From Gliomastix tumulicola (lineage: Eukaryota > Ascomycota > Sordariomycetes > Hypocreales > Bionectriaceae): 64,000 nt of DNA. This document shows, piece by piece, positions 44,463 through 54,117 of the stretch. The position numbers and the translations under genes are program-made. The notes under the pieces are model-generated. The model saw only the letters and a list, made by a program, of their open reading frames with translations, was not told where the DNA came from and searched no databases. The stretch is from positions 434,001 to 498,000 of the forward strand of contig BCHX01000002.1 in the NCBI GenBank assembly GCA_001599755.1. Direction: 5' to 3'. The number at the start of each line of letters is the position of its first letter. Position 1 is the first letter of the stretch.

Positions 44463-45377
44463 TCACTCCCAGTCCATATTCACGTCGGGTGCCATCCAAT
44501 CCCAGTCCTCCGGCCCGTCCTGGCTCCCAGTTTCCATGACCTGCGTATCACCCTCCGTCATGGCCTGGTGGAAATACTCATCCATCTTCTCCTTGGACGG
44601 GCCGTACGCCCGCTGGAGGCTGTCCAGGATCGTCGTCACGATCCAGCCCACGTCGTACATCCGCAGGGGATGCGTCGCCAGCTTCCCCGTCGCGGCGTCC
44701 TTCCACCGGTTCCGGAGCTCCTTGGCCTTCCACAGCGCCGTGTTGCCGTCCCCCGTGCCGAGGTAGTCGCGGAGCGGGTGGTCCGGGTTCGACAGCCGCC
44801 GCAGGACGCTCTCGTGGTAGTTGTGCTGGGCCGCGTTGCCGCCACCGCCGCCGCTGCTGCTGCTGCGGGGGACGTCGACGCCCCAGACCTTCTGGATCAG
44901 GACCAGCGCGCGCTCGATGAGCTGGTAGAATTCGTAGAAGTCGATCTTGAAGTTCTGCTCGGCGTGCTCGGTCGTGAAGCCCCACGGCTCCGGGTCTATC
45001 GTGCGCTTGTAGGAGGCGTCGAGGTCGATCCGTTTCCAGCCCAGTCGTTGACACGTCTGCTCGAAGTGCTTGAGGGCCTGGAAGGCGTAGTTGTATTTGT
45101 TAAGGCCGGACGCGGAGGGGTTGGCCGTCGGCGAGGTTGGCTCTCTCTCTTGGAGGAGAGGCGGCGTAGACACGGCCGTGCTGAATGCCAAAGCGCTAGG
45201 GCGAGGTCTGGGGGCATTGGATTCGGCAGGACGATCGAGAGCAGGCTTGTCGGGACTGTAATGGTTGTTCATGGGAGCGTTCTCGTCGTAGAGAGTGAAC
45301 CTCGGTCTCCCGCCCTTGGACCACATTGACTGGCTCAGGCCATTGCGGCCCGGTCGATTTCGGTCGGAAGAAGCCAT
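44463..45377 (-). CDS. conserved-looking fungal protein of unknown function
   Basis: Single-exon frame of 304 residues, ending 193 bp beyond the glycosylase stop (tail to tail). The N-terminal third is Pro/Ser-rich and probably disordered. A folded, mostly helical region starts with NKYNYAFQALKHFEQTCQRL and continues through FKIDFYEFYQLIERALVLIQ, a low-complexity SSSSGGGGG insert, NPDHPLRDYLGTGDGNTALW and VGWIVTTILDSLQRAYGPSK. The C-terminus is acidic with Trp (DWDWMAPDVNMDWE). Length, composition and the helical periodicity support a true gene. I do not recognise a named domain. Confidence 0.7.
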   Translation of the reverse strand: MASSDRNRPGRNGLSQSMWSKGGRPRFTLYDENAPMNNHYSPDKPALDRPAESNAPRPRPSALAFSTAVSTPPLLQEREPTSPTANPSASGLNKYNYAFQALKHFEQTCQRLGWKRIDLDASYKRTIDPEPWGFTTEHAEQNFKIDFYEFYQLIERALVLIQKVWGVDVPRSSSSGGGGGNAAQHNYHESVLRRLSNPDHPLRDYLGTGDGNTALWKAKELRNRWKDAATGKLATHPLRMYDVGWIVTTILDSLQRAYGPSKEKMDEYFHQAMTEGDTQVMETGSQDGPEDWDWMAPDVNMDWE

Positions 45378-47093
45378 TGTGCAAAGCAGCGTCTAGTAAA
45401 ACAAGACATATGTTAGCTCATGGAATGTCTAGAGCGTGGGAGGGTTGTGTCGGTAGCTTACCGACGGTAGGAGGCCATGCAAAACAGGCGCGGGAGAACC
45501 ACTCCGTGGCAGGGAATGTGTCGAAATGGGGAGTCGCAGGGTATAAAGGAGGCTATAATCAAGAGCTCGAAGCAGTGCGATTCAATCCAAAACGCAGGTT
45601 CCGCAAGAAGAACAGATGGGTGATGTGCAGAGATTGTTGAAGCGAAGGCAACCAACGCGTGGAGGACGATTTCGTCTCAGCCATCAACTCCGGCGCGAAA
45701 TGCTACGTTATTGGTGGGGCAAAATGCACATGCTGGTGCTCACACTGTCGTCTAAAGTTTCCAACAGGACCAAAGGCCTCTTACACTGCTGCCAGGCAGC
45801 CGTTCCCTCGTGATTGCAAGCATGTTGAGAACAATATAGGTCGCGAGGAAGGTCGAGGAGGACGGAGAAGCTGGCAGGATAATTGCGAGAGACAAATGGC
45901 TCCCGACGTGCGTGGCTGGAAGCTTGGGTGTTACTTGAACCGTCCGGGTGGCTTGGGAAGATAAGCGGAATCCCCCACCAACACCGTCCCAGGCAGTCCG
46001 CACACCTCCAGAGCTTTGTCGGAAAGCCTGCTCTTGCTGAGAAAATCCCAATGGAATGCTCGGAAGCGCAATGCCTCATACAAAATTTGCCCCTTGAAGC
46101 TCAAGTGAGGATCATGACAATGGCCTTGCTGATCTTAGTCACTGCCCTTCAGGGGACGCGTGCCGAGTCCTGCACCACCAGAGTGGCGCAGCCAAGACAC
46201 GGACTGGCGTGGTTCTGAAGCTTGGAGACAGGTCACATTACTTCACAGCCGGCACTGTCTCCCACGGACTCTGAACTCTACTGCGCAGGGAACACCAAGA
46301 ATGAAGAATAGAGAATCAAGAAGACAGTGATAAAGTTGGGACGACTCTTCTCAAAACCTGATCGGACGAAGAGCTACGTCCCATTGTGCATGGCTGGACC
46401 CCTCTTTAGACTCAGCTAGCATCTGATAGTGCCCTCCAATCCCCCAGCCCCCCCTGTCGTCATTCGCTGAAGCCCGCTCCTTCAGGCGCCTCCTCGGGGC
46501 TCCTCCAGCATCCGATTGGGTTCATCGCCAGAGCCACGGACGAATCAGCGGCCAGAACTCCCCTCCTGCGGCTCTCCTTCGGTGTTCAACAGGGTGTTCC
46601 AGGTTGCTATTTGTGGAACAGCAGAAGCTATAGCGCGCCCTCCGGCCCCTCCATGCAGCTCCCTGAGTCCCCTTGTTCAGTGGACCTGTTGGACCCGAGG
46701 CACTCTGTCGAAGTTCTTCACTGCCACAGGGCAAAAAAGAATAGCTCGTGATGGTACCTCTGAGACAGTGGCACCTTACACCGCAGTTGAGGTACCTTTC
46801 TGAGACAGTCGCCCATGACCAACACGAGCACCGAGGAATATCATGTGCTGCTCCCCTCTCTTGGCCTTCCATCCATCTTCACCTTGGATTTTCCTCACTC
46901 ACGCCTCTCTCTGCACAGTCTCATGAAGCTTCATCTCGATGAGCGCAGGATAGACGCGTCAAGACTTTCCGCCAGCAACCTGTGAATCAGCGCCCTCCAT
47001 CCTGTGAGATGATCGTTCCACCACCATCACGGCCCTCGCCACACCATCGCATTCCGGTACTACCACACTCCTCGTGAATCAGCGCCTTTCATC
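45378..47093. other. intergenic region
   Basis: No gene supported in 1.7 kb. A 34-codon frame at about 46115-46218 (MTMALLILVTALQG then TRAESC) resembles a signal peptide with a tiny mature part but has no other support. Confidence 0.4.
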
Positions 47094-49064
47094 ATGGGCT
47101 TCTTTTCAAGGAAGGAGAAGCCGAAGTACCCGAAACTGAAGCCCTCCACGTATCTCGAACCGCCCAACGTCTTCGTCGCGCCTGTGCAGGATGCTTCTAA
47201 TCCGCCAGTTCCCCCACGACCCGCGACCGCAGGCGCAGGATTGCGTGAGAAGAGCAAGGTGAAGGACAAGGAGAATCGCCGGATCCGCTACACTCAGCAC
47301 AACAATGCTTCGACTCCCCAGCTCCAAATCACCGCCGTCCCCGACTCGCAGCACCACCTTGAGAAGCACCCGCAGACATCACAGCAGCAGATCCAGCATT
47401 ACAACTGCGGCCCAGTCATCGTGAATCAGCACTACTACCTCCACGCGCCTCCGCCGCCTCACTACCACAATGACCGCTCTCCGTACTCGAGCCTGGCAGA
47501 CGGCGGGCAAGTCACGGGATCGTTTGCGAACCTCGCGCGAGACTTTAGCAAGGTGCCCGGCCGGGGCGATGGTCTTTGTGCTTGGTACGGCTACGGCACG
47601 CAGGTCTTTGGCTCGACGATCAGCACGTTCGATGACATCGCGTTCCGGCTGAACAATGTGCTGACCCTCATTGACAATGAGAGCCTCAAGGGGCACGAGA
47701 TGGACCTGTTTGCCTGCCGCCAGCTGCCGCCAGCAGCAGAGACCCAGCTAAGCATTCCAACCAAGCCGGCCAAGAAGAGCAGCAGCAAGGACAGTAAGGA
47801 TAAGCAGTGCAAGGCCCAGCCCACCGCCGAGGTCGCGGCATCCGTCATACGCGGCAACTACTTCTCCAAGGTCGAGCTCTACGCCAACTCCAAGGTCCCG
47901 AAGAACCTCGACCCGTTCGCTGTGTATGTCCTTCACTTCCTCGTCACTAATGATCACAACAACCCCAGCTAACCAGCTCACAGCTACTTCCCAACCTGGC
48001 CCCTCCTCACCCTCGCAGCGCAGTACTCCCAGGCCGTCTACGCAAAGCCATCCTCCGCCGAGCGCGAGGCGCACATCTCGTCCGACTGGCTCTCCGCCAC
48101 CAAAGCCATGACCATCAAGTCGCTGCCCATGGACCACATGCACACCATCGTCTTCGCCATCCGCGGCACCGCCTCCTTCATGGACTGGGCCGTCAACCTC
48201 AACGCCGAGCCCACCCCGCCGACGGGCTTCCTCGACGACCCGGGCAACCTGTGCCACTCGGGCTTCCTGAGCGTTGCCCGCCGGACGCTCCGTCCTGTCG
48301 CGAGCCGGCTCAAGGAGCTTCTTAGGGAGGACCCGGGCCGTGCGCGGTACAGCCTGCTGATCACGGGTCACTCGGCGGGGGGCGCCGTCGCGTCGTTGCT
48401 GTACTCGCATATGCTGTCGCGGTCGGAGGAGACGCGGAGCGAGCTCAACACGCTGACTGCAAGGTTCAAGAAGGTGCACTGTGTTACGTTTGGCACACCG
48501 CCGATCAGTCTGCTGCCTATACTTAAGCCTGATCGTCCCGAGCTGAAGAACAGTGTGTTTCTGAGCTTCGTCAACGAGGGTGATCCCGTCGTCCGGGCTG
48601 ACAAAGCCTATGTCAAGAGCCTGCTCGAACTCCTTGCATCTCCGGCACCAACCACACCATCGTCATCTTCATCCAAACCTCAAAAGTCCAAATCACGTTT
48701 TGATCTCAAGTCAAGCTCGAAGCAAAAGCCATCTTCAACCTCCTCTACTTCTTCGTCGTCATCATCATCATCGAGAAAACCCGTCTGGCCCGTCCCGCCC
48801 TGCAGTCTCAGCAACGCTGGCCGCCTCGTCGTCCTCCGCAGTGCAGGTCGCCGCGCCACCACCGGCAAGACGTCTCCGAGACGGCAGGATAGAGACCGCA
48901 TGACCGTCGACGAGCGTCTGGCCGAGGGCGTCGTGGCCAACGTCTGCCACGAGGAGCAGCTGCGCGGCGTCATCTGGGGCGATCCCGCGGCGCATATGAT
49001 GAGTCTGTACGCGGGTCGTATCGACATGCTTGCTGTTAATGCCGTCAAGCCCCCGAAGCAGTGA
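47094..49064 (+). CDS. class 3 lipase domain protein
   Basis: Two exons, 47094-47923 and 47984-49064, with a 60-nt intron (GTATGT..CAG), give 636 residues. There is no signal peptide. The N-terminus is short and basic, followed by a Pro/His/Gln-rich region (about 25-130). The lipase domain begins near YFPTWPLLTLAAQYSQAVY. It contains TIVFAIRGTASFMDW, the nucleophile elbow LLITGHSAGGAVASLL (Ser near residue 405), CVTFGTPPISLLP and SFVNEGDPVVRADKAYV with the catalytic Asp. A Ser/Lys-rich linker of about 60 residues interrupts the domain before NVCHEEQLRGVIWGDPAAHM, where the last His lies. This resembles intracellular fungal class 3 lipases (Sn1-type diacylglycerol lipase relatives). It probably cleaves acylglycerols at a membrane surface. 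Confidence 0.88.
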
Positions 49065-49370
49065 TTTACTTTTCCCTTCCACTCTGTTTTCTTCTGTTAT
49101 ATTATACCTATTTGCTTTCTGAGACGGCCATTCACTTCATGTCTTGTTTCAAGATACCATTTACTACTTCGTGTCCTCTGCGATATTATTTTCTGCTTAG
49201 CTTAGAGGGGTTATGAAGATCATGAATTACGAATAAAACAACATTGTTTGAGCAAAACGCATCAGCCAGACCCAACCATTTCTTCTGCTATCACCCTCGT
49301 CCTGCCAGCCGTCACCCAGATACTCTTGTCCCAGTTCTCCCTTCCCATTGCTACCATACAAAGTAGCACA

Positions 49371-49547
49371 TCAGGCAGGCCGATAAGACCGCAGCTCTAC
49401 CCCAGCATCTCCTCCTGTGAGGCCCGAGTTATGCTGGACGCGGTGCTGGTGAGGTCCGCTGCAGTACCTCCACAGCCCCCAGGCCATCAGACACGTGAGC
49501 GCGATGATCGATATGACCAAGACGCCGATGACGATTGAGGACAGCAT
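49371..49547 (-). CDS. tiny single-pass membrane protein (58 aa), undescribed
   Basis: Frame of 59 codons including the stop. The product begins MLSSIVIGVLVISIIALTC and continues LMAWGLWRYC, one strong membrane span of about 22 residues. A short polar tail follows with His, Gln and Arg (GPHQHRVQHNSG) and ends SYRPA. Positive charges lie after the span, so the N-terminus would face out and the tail the cytosol. A chance frame rarely has an uninterrupted apolar stretch directly after an ATG followed by a basic boundary. Two other small ORFs of the same design lie at 50127-50387 and 52778-52903 on the same strand. Homology to known proteins was not checked. Confidence 0.35.
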   Translation of the reverse strand: MLSSIVIGVLVISIIALTCLMAWGLWRYCSGPHQHRVQHNSGLTGGDAGVELRSYRPA

Positions 49548-50126
49548 CCTGCCCCAGCTATTTCTTTCGGATCTGTTGGCTGGTCGTCAAGTCGTTCCCC
49601 AGACGAGATGGGGGAGGGGATGAATGTCGCTCTGTTTCTCAGCTGTTTCCCCTGGAGGAGGTGATTGCAGTTAAGCATATCTCTGCTAGAGAAAAAGTGA
49701 AAGTAGTGCAGGCGCAGGAGATGGGGAGCTTTGGGCATCTTCAAATAGTCAATCATCTTCGTGACTCAGGGAGCTGGTTTCCCTCAATCCCCGTCACAAC
49801 CCCAGTGACTCTGTCGTTATGACCAGTTCTGTAGCACTGACTATTTAATCCAGACTTATTATTTGGCTCGTCACCGCTCGCAAACGCAGATCTCACGAGT
49901 CATCCCATTATTAGCCAGGGCATCATATTTCCGTGGCCTTTGTAACTGCAAGAGCTTGCCATGGCCGATGTCTTGAGAGTACATCTCCCGGCCATCATCA
50001 AGTCGAAAGCGAGGACACAAGACCCAAACGAAGTTTTTATTTCCTACCGTAAGCCCCGTCGCTATAACTCCATCCCTTCCAAAAGCCCGACTTCTCATTC
50101 CCCCGACTTCTCATTCCCCCGACTTC
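49548..50126. other. intergenic region between small membrane ORFs
   Basis: No gene supported. It contains the 16-bp tandem repeat at 50086-50129, just downstream of the next small ORF. Confidence 0.4.
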
Positions 50127-50129
50127 TCA
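50086..50129 (+). repeat. 16-bp tandem repeat
   Basis: Two perfect copies and a partial third of CCCGACTTCTCATTCC. It ends at the stop of the minus-strand small membrane ORF. Confidence 0.85.
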
Positions 50130-50387
50130 GTGCCCTCGCCCATCCCTTCGCAAATCCCACCAATCCACCACTGCCGGCGGCGGAGTGGCAACGCGCGCTT
50201 CCTGTCCATCGGCCCGACCCTCGCCGCGACCGCGCTCCCGCAGCTCGATCTCTTCGACGTCTCCCCGGCGGTGACGGCCGTCTGCTCGGCGCCGGCGAGG
50301 CTTGCAGAGCCAGATCAGCCAGACGCAGAGTGTGAGCACCAGGACGATGGTTATGATATAGAACGCATTCTCAGAACTGGATACCAT
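50127..50387 (-). CDS. small single-pass membrane protein (86 aa), undescribed
   Basis: The product starts MVSSSENAFYIITIVLVLTL and continues CVWLIWLCKPRRRRADG. A short polar N-terminus leads into one membrane span that ends in Trp-Leu-Cys-Lys-Pro-Arg4, a clear stop-transfer signal. An Arg/Glu-rich cytosolic tail follows (DVEEIELRERGRGEGR). The frame remains open upstream of the ATG with an Asn-rich stretch but without another ATG. The layout matches the 58-residue ORF at 49371-49547: short N-terminus, span with Trp and Cys at the inner edge, charged tail. No function can be assigned. Confidence 0.4.
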   Translation of the reverse strand: MVSSSENAFYIITIVLVLTLCVWLIWLCKPRRRRADGRHRRGDVEEIELRERGRGEGRADGQEARVATPPPAVVDWWDLRRDGRGH

Positions 50388-52299
50388 CTTCGCCGTTTTC
50401 TTCTTATTGGTTATATTGCTGTCGTTGTTACCATTGTCGTCGTTGTTATCGTTGTTGCTGTTGCTGTGGTGGCTCTGCCCTTTTAGATTGGCTTTATATC
50501 CTTTGCTTGCTCTCGAGAGTAAGAAGGAGTCGAGTGCGAGGCGTCAAGAGGATGCTCGATCGGCGGCGGCAGGGATCTTTATAGCCTTGGTCACAAGTCA
50601 GAACAGATTCCCTTTATGCGTATATGCCCGACACCATCCCCTTTGCGACCAGCTCGTCGCAGCAGTTTTGGTGTTCCTCACTGCCGCCGGTTGTGGCATT
50701 CTTCCTGTCTCGTCCGACCAAGAGATGCGCGACTGTGGCGTGATGTAGCGACGTACGCGGAGAGGAGCAGAGTGAATATGTGCAAGGATAAGTTGATGCG
50801 GAGGTGAGAGGAGGGGCAGAAGGGGGGGGTTATTCAGTTCTGAGGCTCTTCACCTCAGAGTTGCTTTACATCTCGTTAACATGCAACTCACACTCAATCC
50901 GAGCACCGTACAACACCAGGAGTCTATCACCGCGTACTAAGGTTGTTGTTCTCGGCAGTCTCGATTCCTAACACCCAGTAGCTATCCTCAACTACTGACA
51001 GACGATGACAACACTGCTCTCGGCCCATGGCAGCTGTCAGTCATATACCCACAGCTGTCCCATTATTCTCGACACCAAAAAGAAGCCCGCACACGTACGT
51101 GAAAATGAGAGTGTCATGGACTTTTGGAAGGAGAAAATAAGGTGAAGTGCCCCCGTCATTATTCATGAACCTATATCCCTAACATTATTACTATACGTGT
51201 CCATGAGAACCCTTTCCGCGAAACCTTTAGCCATACGACACTGTGCTTTACACTAAACCTTTCCTACGCCAGCGAGACAAGGATCCCATGGTGTCTGAGG
51301 GTGGAACGGCCCTCGTCGACAGCGACCCAGTGATAGCCCCAGGCCGTCCCAGCAAAGCACAGAGCTCAAAGCGACTCGTCACCCCTCACTCTACTCTGAG
51401 CCTGTCGACTCGCGGTAACGACCCATGAGCTCGCCTTTCACGCGTCTATCCGGAACAAGATCCGTAGCAACGCAGCCAAGCTTGCCGCTAGCACCGCTAC
51501 GCCCAGCAAGCCTTCCCACGCCACGCCACATGCGAGGGGCTCCTGCGAGCGCACGACTACCGCAACGAGAAGGTGCTCCAGAACGAGGCACCCTACGCCG
51601 ATGCCACGTCCCTCGCTCGACGCTCTGATATGTCGCATGCGGTACAGAACGGTCTTCCTACTCGCTGGCACCGTCCTCGACAACTTCCCCGCCGCCACGG
51701 GCGTTCAGGTCCATCACCACGTTGCCATATACCTCCAGCAACCGAGTCGTCTACCAAAACTTCCAACAACAAAGAAAGAAGGGAAGCCCATGAGGTCGAA
51801 AGCCAAGATTAAGGCTAATAGCTGAGAGAGGTTCAGCATGTTGCGATCCAAGCAGCGACTTCACCGTCAACCCAACCCCAACAAGCACCACTGGATCAAT
51901 CAGAAGGCTGGGTCGGTACGTCTTCGCTCGCGTTGCCGCTTTCGAGAAAGTGAGTCGCACTGTCCGCGCTTTCTAGTGCAGGGAACAGCTGGCGGGTGCT
52001 TATCGGAAGCCCGCTCTATGGTGGTTTCTCTGCTGCTCGCGGGTATGGTGGGAGGTAGGGATCGAAATCAATCACCACGCCGTTATATACATATTTACCT
52101 CCTGCGTCCTAGCTCCCCGGCCAATTACCACGGCACCCTCTGCAACCAGTTCTTCTGCCACCTCGCCGTGTTCCCATCGCACTCCTGCCTCGAGGCTCAC
52201 GGCATCGGCTACTGCATAGTCGTCTGCGACCGCGGCGAGGCCATACTGACAAGGCCTGACGAGTACCACACGGTCTTCAGCCCTCGGGAGAGAACCTGA
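50388..52299. other. region without a supported gene, probably decayed sequence
   Basis: Several plus-strand frames of 60-150 codons (for example 51838-52299) are open, but protein-like patches switch frame. The stretch at 52120-52290 reads NYHGTLCNQFFCHLAVF and may belong to the HNH-type relic that follows or to another dead gene. An AT-rich part lies at 51.1-51.25 kb. Confidence 0.35.
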
Positions 52300-52620
52300 G
52301 CCTCTCGATCAACCGGAGCCTCCCAAGCGAGCCAAAGAGGCCCGACGATCTCGTCCCCTGCCAATCCTGCAGCCAGCATACCACCAACGGTCACCCAGAA
52401 CACATCTCCCGAAGATGTGCCAATACCTATCCAATGCGCAGCCCTATATCTTCCCCTGTTCCTCGTCCATCATTCGAGAAAGATAGCCAAGTCTGCATAT
52501 TCAACGGCACTGCCGACCCCGAAGCAGCCCACATTTGGCCCTTCGCTATCAATAACACCAATCTCAACCTCGGCGACCTACGAGCCTGCCTGAGTCAATC
52601 TACATTGACACTCAACATTA
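52300..52620 (+). pseudogene. relic of a fungal HNH-nuclease-domain gene
   Basis: The segment at about 52490-52560 reads SQVCIFNGTADPEAAHIWPF, then AINN. It matches the core of fungal HNH-endonuclease-domain proteins, where a Cys-x-x-x/Thr-Gly strand is followed by x-A-H-I-x-P-F/Y with the first metal-binding His. The sequence just upstream (MCQYLSNAQPYIFP) lies in another frame and ends at a TAG. Only a core of about 60 residues is left, so this is a fragment. Confidence 0.4.
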
Positions 52621-52777
52621 TGCTCCTCCTTTGGCACGAAGTATCAGACGCCAGGCCAAAGCGACAACGCTCTGTAGCCGCGCATGAAGCTGGTCGTCCA
52701 CTTCCTCCCATCCTCTTTCACGGAGGTGACATCCTCGCGTCTTCTTCGCGACAGCACCACTGAGAAAGATGTCCCTG

Positions 52778-52903
52778 TCAAGCCTCCCAATCTTTGTTGA
52801 TCTGGGCCAATCTTTCCCTGTGGACGAGCCAGCATATGAAGGCGCAGAAGCCCAGGCCGGCGAAGGCCATCATGATGACAAAGGCCATGAGGAGATCTGT
52901 CAT
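52778..52903 (-). CDS. tiny single-pass membrane protein (41 aa), undescribed
   Basis: Frame of 42 codons. The product begins MTDLLMAFVIMMAFAGLGFC and continues AFICWLVHRERLAQINKDWEA. It has one membrane span of about 23 residues, Cys and Trp near the inner edge and a basic then acidic tail. It is too short for ordinary ORF thresholds. The start DLLMAFVIM resembles DLFMAMVMV encoded on the same strand near 58.8 kb. Same strand and same architecture as the ORFs at 49371 and 50127. Confidence 0.3.
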   Translation of the reverse strand: MTDLLMAFVIMMAFAGLGFCAFICWLVHRERLAQINKDWEA

Positions 52904-53395
52904 TCTTTTTCTTGACGCGGTGTGATAGTGTTGTTGAGGTACAGGAGTGACTGGAAAGCAGAGTTGAGGGAATCTTCATGTGTTGTTGAGCGGCGAGCAG
53001 GACCTATGGTGCAAGAATATCGTGAATCCCCCCCCAATCCGTTGCGGATATTTGACAGTATACATACCGGCGCCGTTGCTCTGACTCAGTAAATGTGATC
53101 ATCAGCCAGAGGGGAGCACCAGTGAATGTAACCAAGCCTCCTTCACCGCCGTCGCATCAATACAGCACATGTTTGAGCTTGAGGGCCAACATTCTCCCAG
53201 ACTGTCGTCCCCTCGGGCGGCTCTCTAGCCAGCATCAAGACGCACTCGTCCAGGGCCCGTCATATCCCTTCAACGACCAGTGTTCCAACCTTCCTCCTTC
53301 AGGATCAGCAGTCAAAGATTCAAATCCAAGTACTCTTGTATATATAGAAATTAAAATAAATCTATTAATAGACTTATAAAAAACATACTTTTTAA

Positions 53396-53473
53396 CGGGG
53401 TGTGGCTGAGCTGGTTATAGCNCTTTCTTACAGAGTGAAGTCTATTATAGTTCGACTTCATCATCAGACGCCA
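53396..53473 (+). other. degenerate tRNA-like element with pol III A and B box-like motifs
   Basis: TGGCTGAGCTGG (53403-53414) fits the A box, and the D-stem GCTG/TAGC pairs. AGTTCGACTTC (53449-53459) resembles the B box. The anticodon arm (CTTTCTTACAGAGTGAAG) is one base off, the acceptor and T stems pair poorly, and base 53422 is N. It is more likely a tRNA-derived repeat or a dead tRNA gene than a working tRNA. Confidence 0.4.
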
Positions 53474-53879
53474 AAGCCTCACACCGCAAAACACATATCG
53501 CGTAGGAACCATCAGGATTAACTTGTTTTGCTCTCATTGCATCTAACTATATACGTTTGGCATCACCCGTCTTCCTCCTCCAGCCCAAAGGCCAGCCACG
53601 AGATCTCTGCTCTGTCTCTCCTCTTTTTTTAATTCGTTTACCTCCCCTCCCTCCCTTCCCTTCCACCATTCGACTCATATGCGCAAAACAAAAATCCAAC
53701 ATGAAAAACTCCCCTTCCCTTCCATATTTCCCAACCCGCAAGGAAAAAAAAAAAAAAAGTCAGAAGACACCGTACCCGGAAGGCAGAGAAGCTTCGAAAT
53801 TGCAACCGATATAGAAAACGGGGGGGGAAAACGTGCGTGCGTGTTGTGGTCAAATGACCCAGATGTGAATCAGTGACGC

Positions 53880-53880
<1 letters not shown>

Positions 53881-53916
<36 letters not shown>

Positions 53917-53917
53917 G
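53881..53917 (+). repeat. (GTT)12 microsatellite
   Basis: Twelve tandem GTT triplets, downstream of the minus-strand regulator gene. Confidence 0.9.
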
Positions 53918-54117
53918 GATGGGGAAGCCCGAAAAAAAGGCTTGAGGCTCCTTGAAAGCCGATAGTACAAAGAGAAATGCCGGAACGGCGTGTTTGGTGA
54001 TAAAAATACATAAGAAGTAGAGCCCTTAGGCAGAGGCCCCTGGGCAAGAGGCCATCGAAAAACGCTGAACGACGAGGGGGATCAAAGGCCGGTTCAGTAC
54101 CAGCCGTTATACGGGTG

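Larger units (their letters stand above)
52904..54117. other. intergenic region with tRNA-like element and AAC/GTT repeat
   Basis: No protein gene supported. An AT-rich block at 53.33-53.39 kb leads into the tRNA-like sequence, and a (GTT)12 repeat lies at 53881-53917. The 3' part is the tail of the Zn2Cys6 regulator gene. Confidence 0.45.

Noticed and set aside
46115..46218. 34-codon frame resembling a secreted peptide (MTMALLILVTALQG)
   Set aside because: Single short frame with no repeat of the pattern nearby; a signal-peptide-like start of this length arises by chance.
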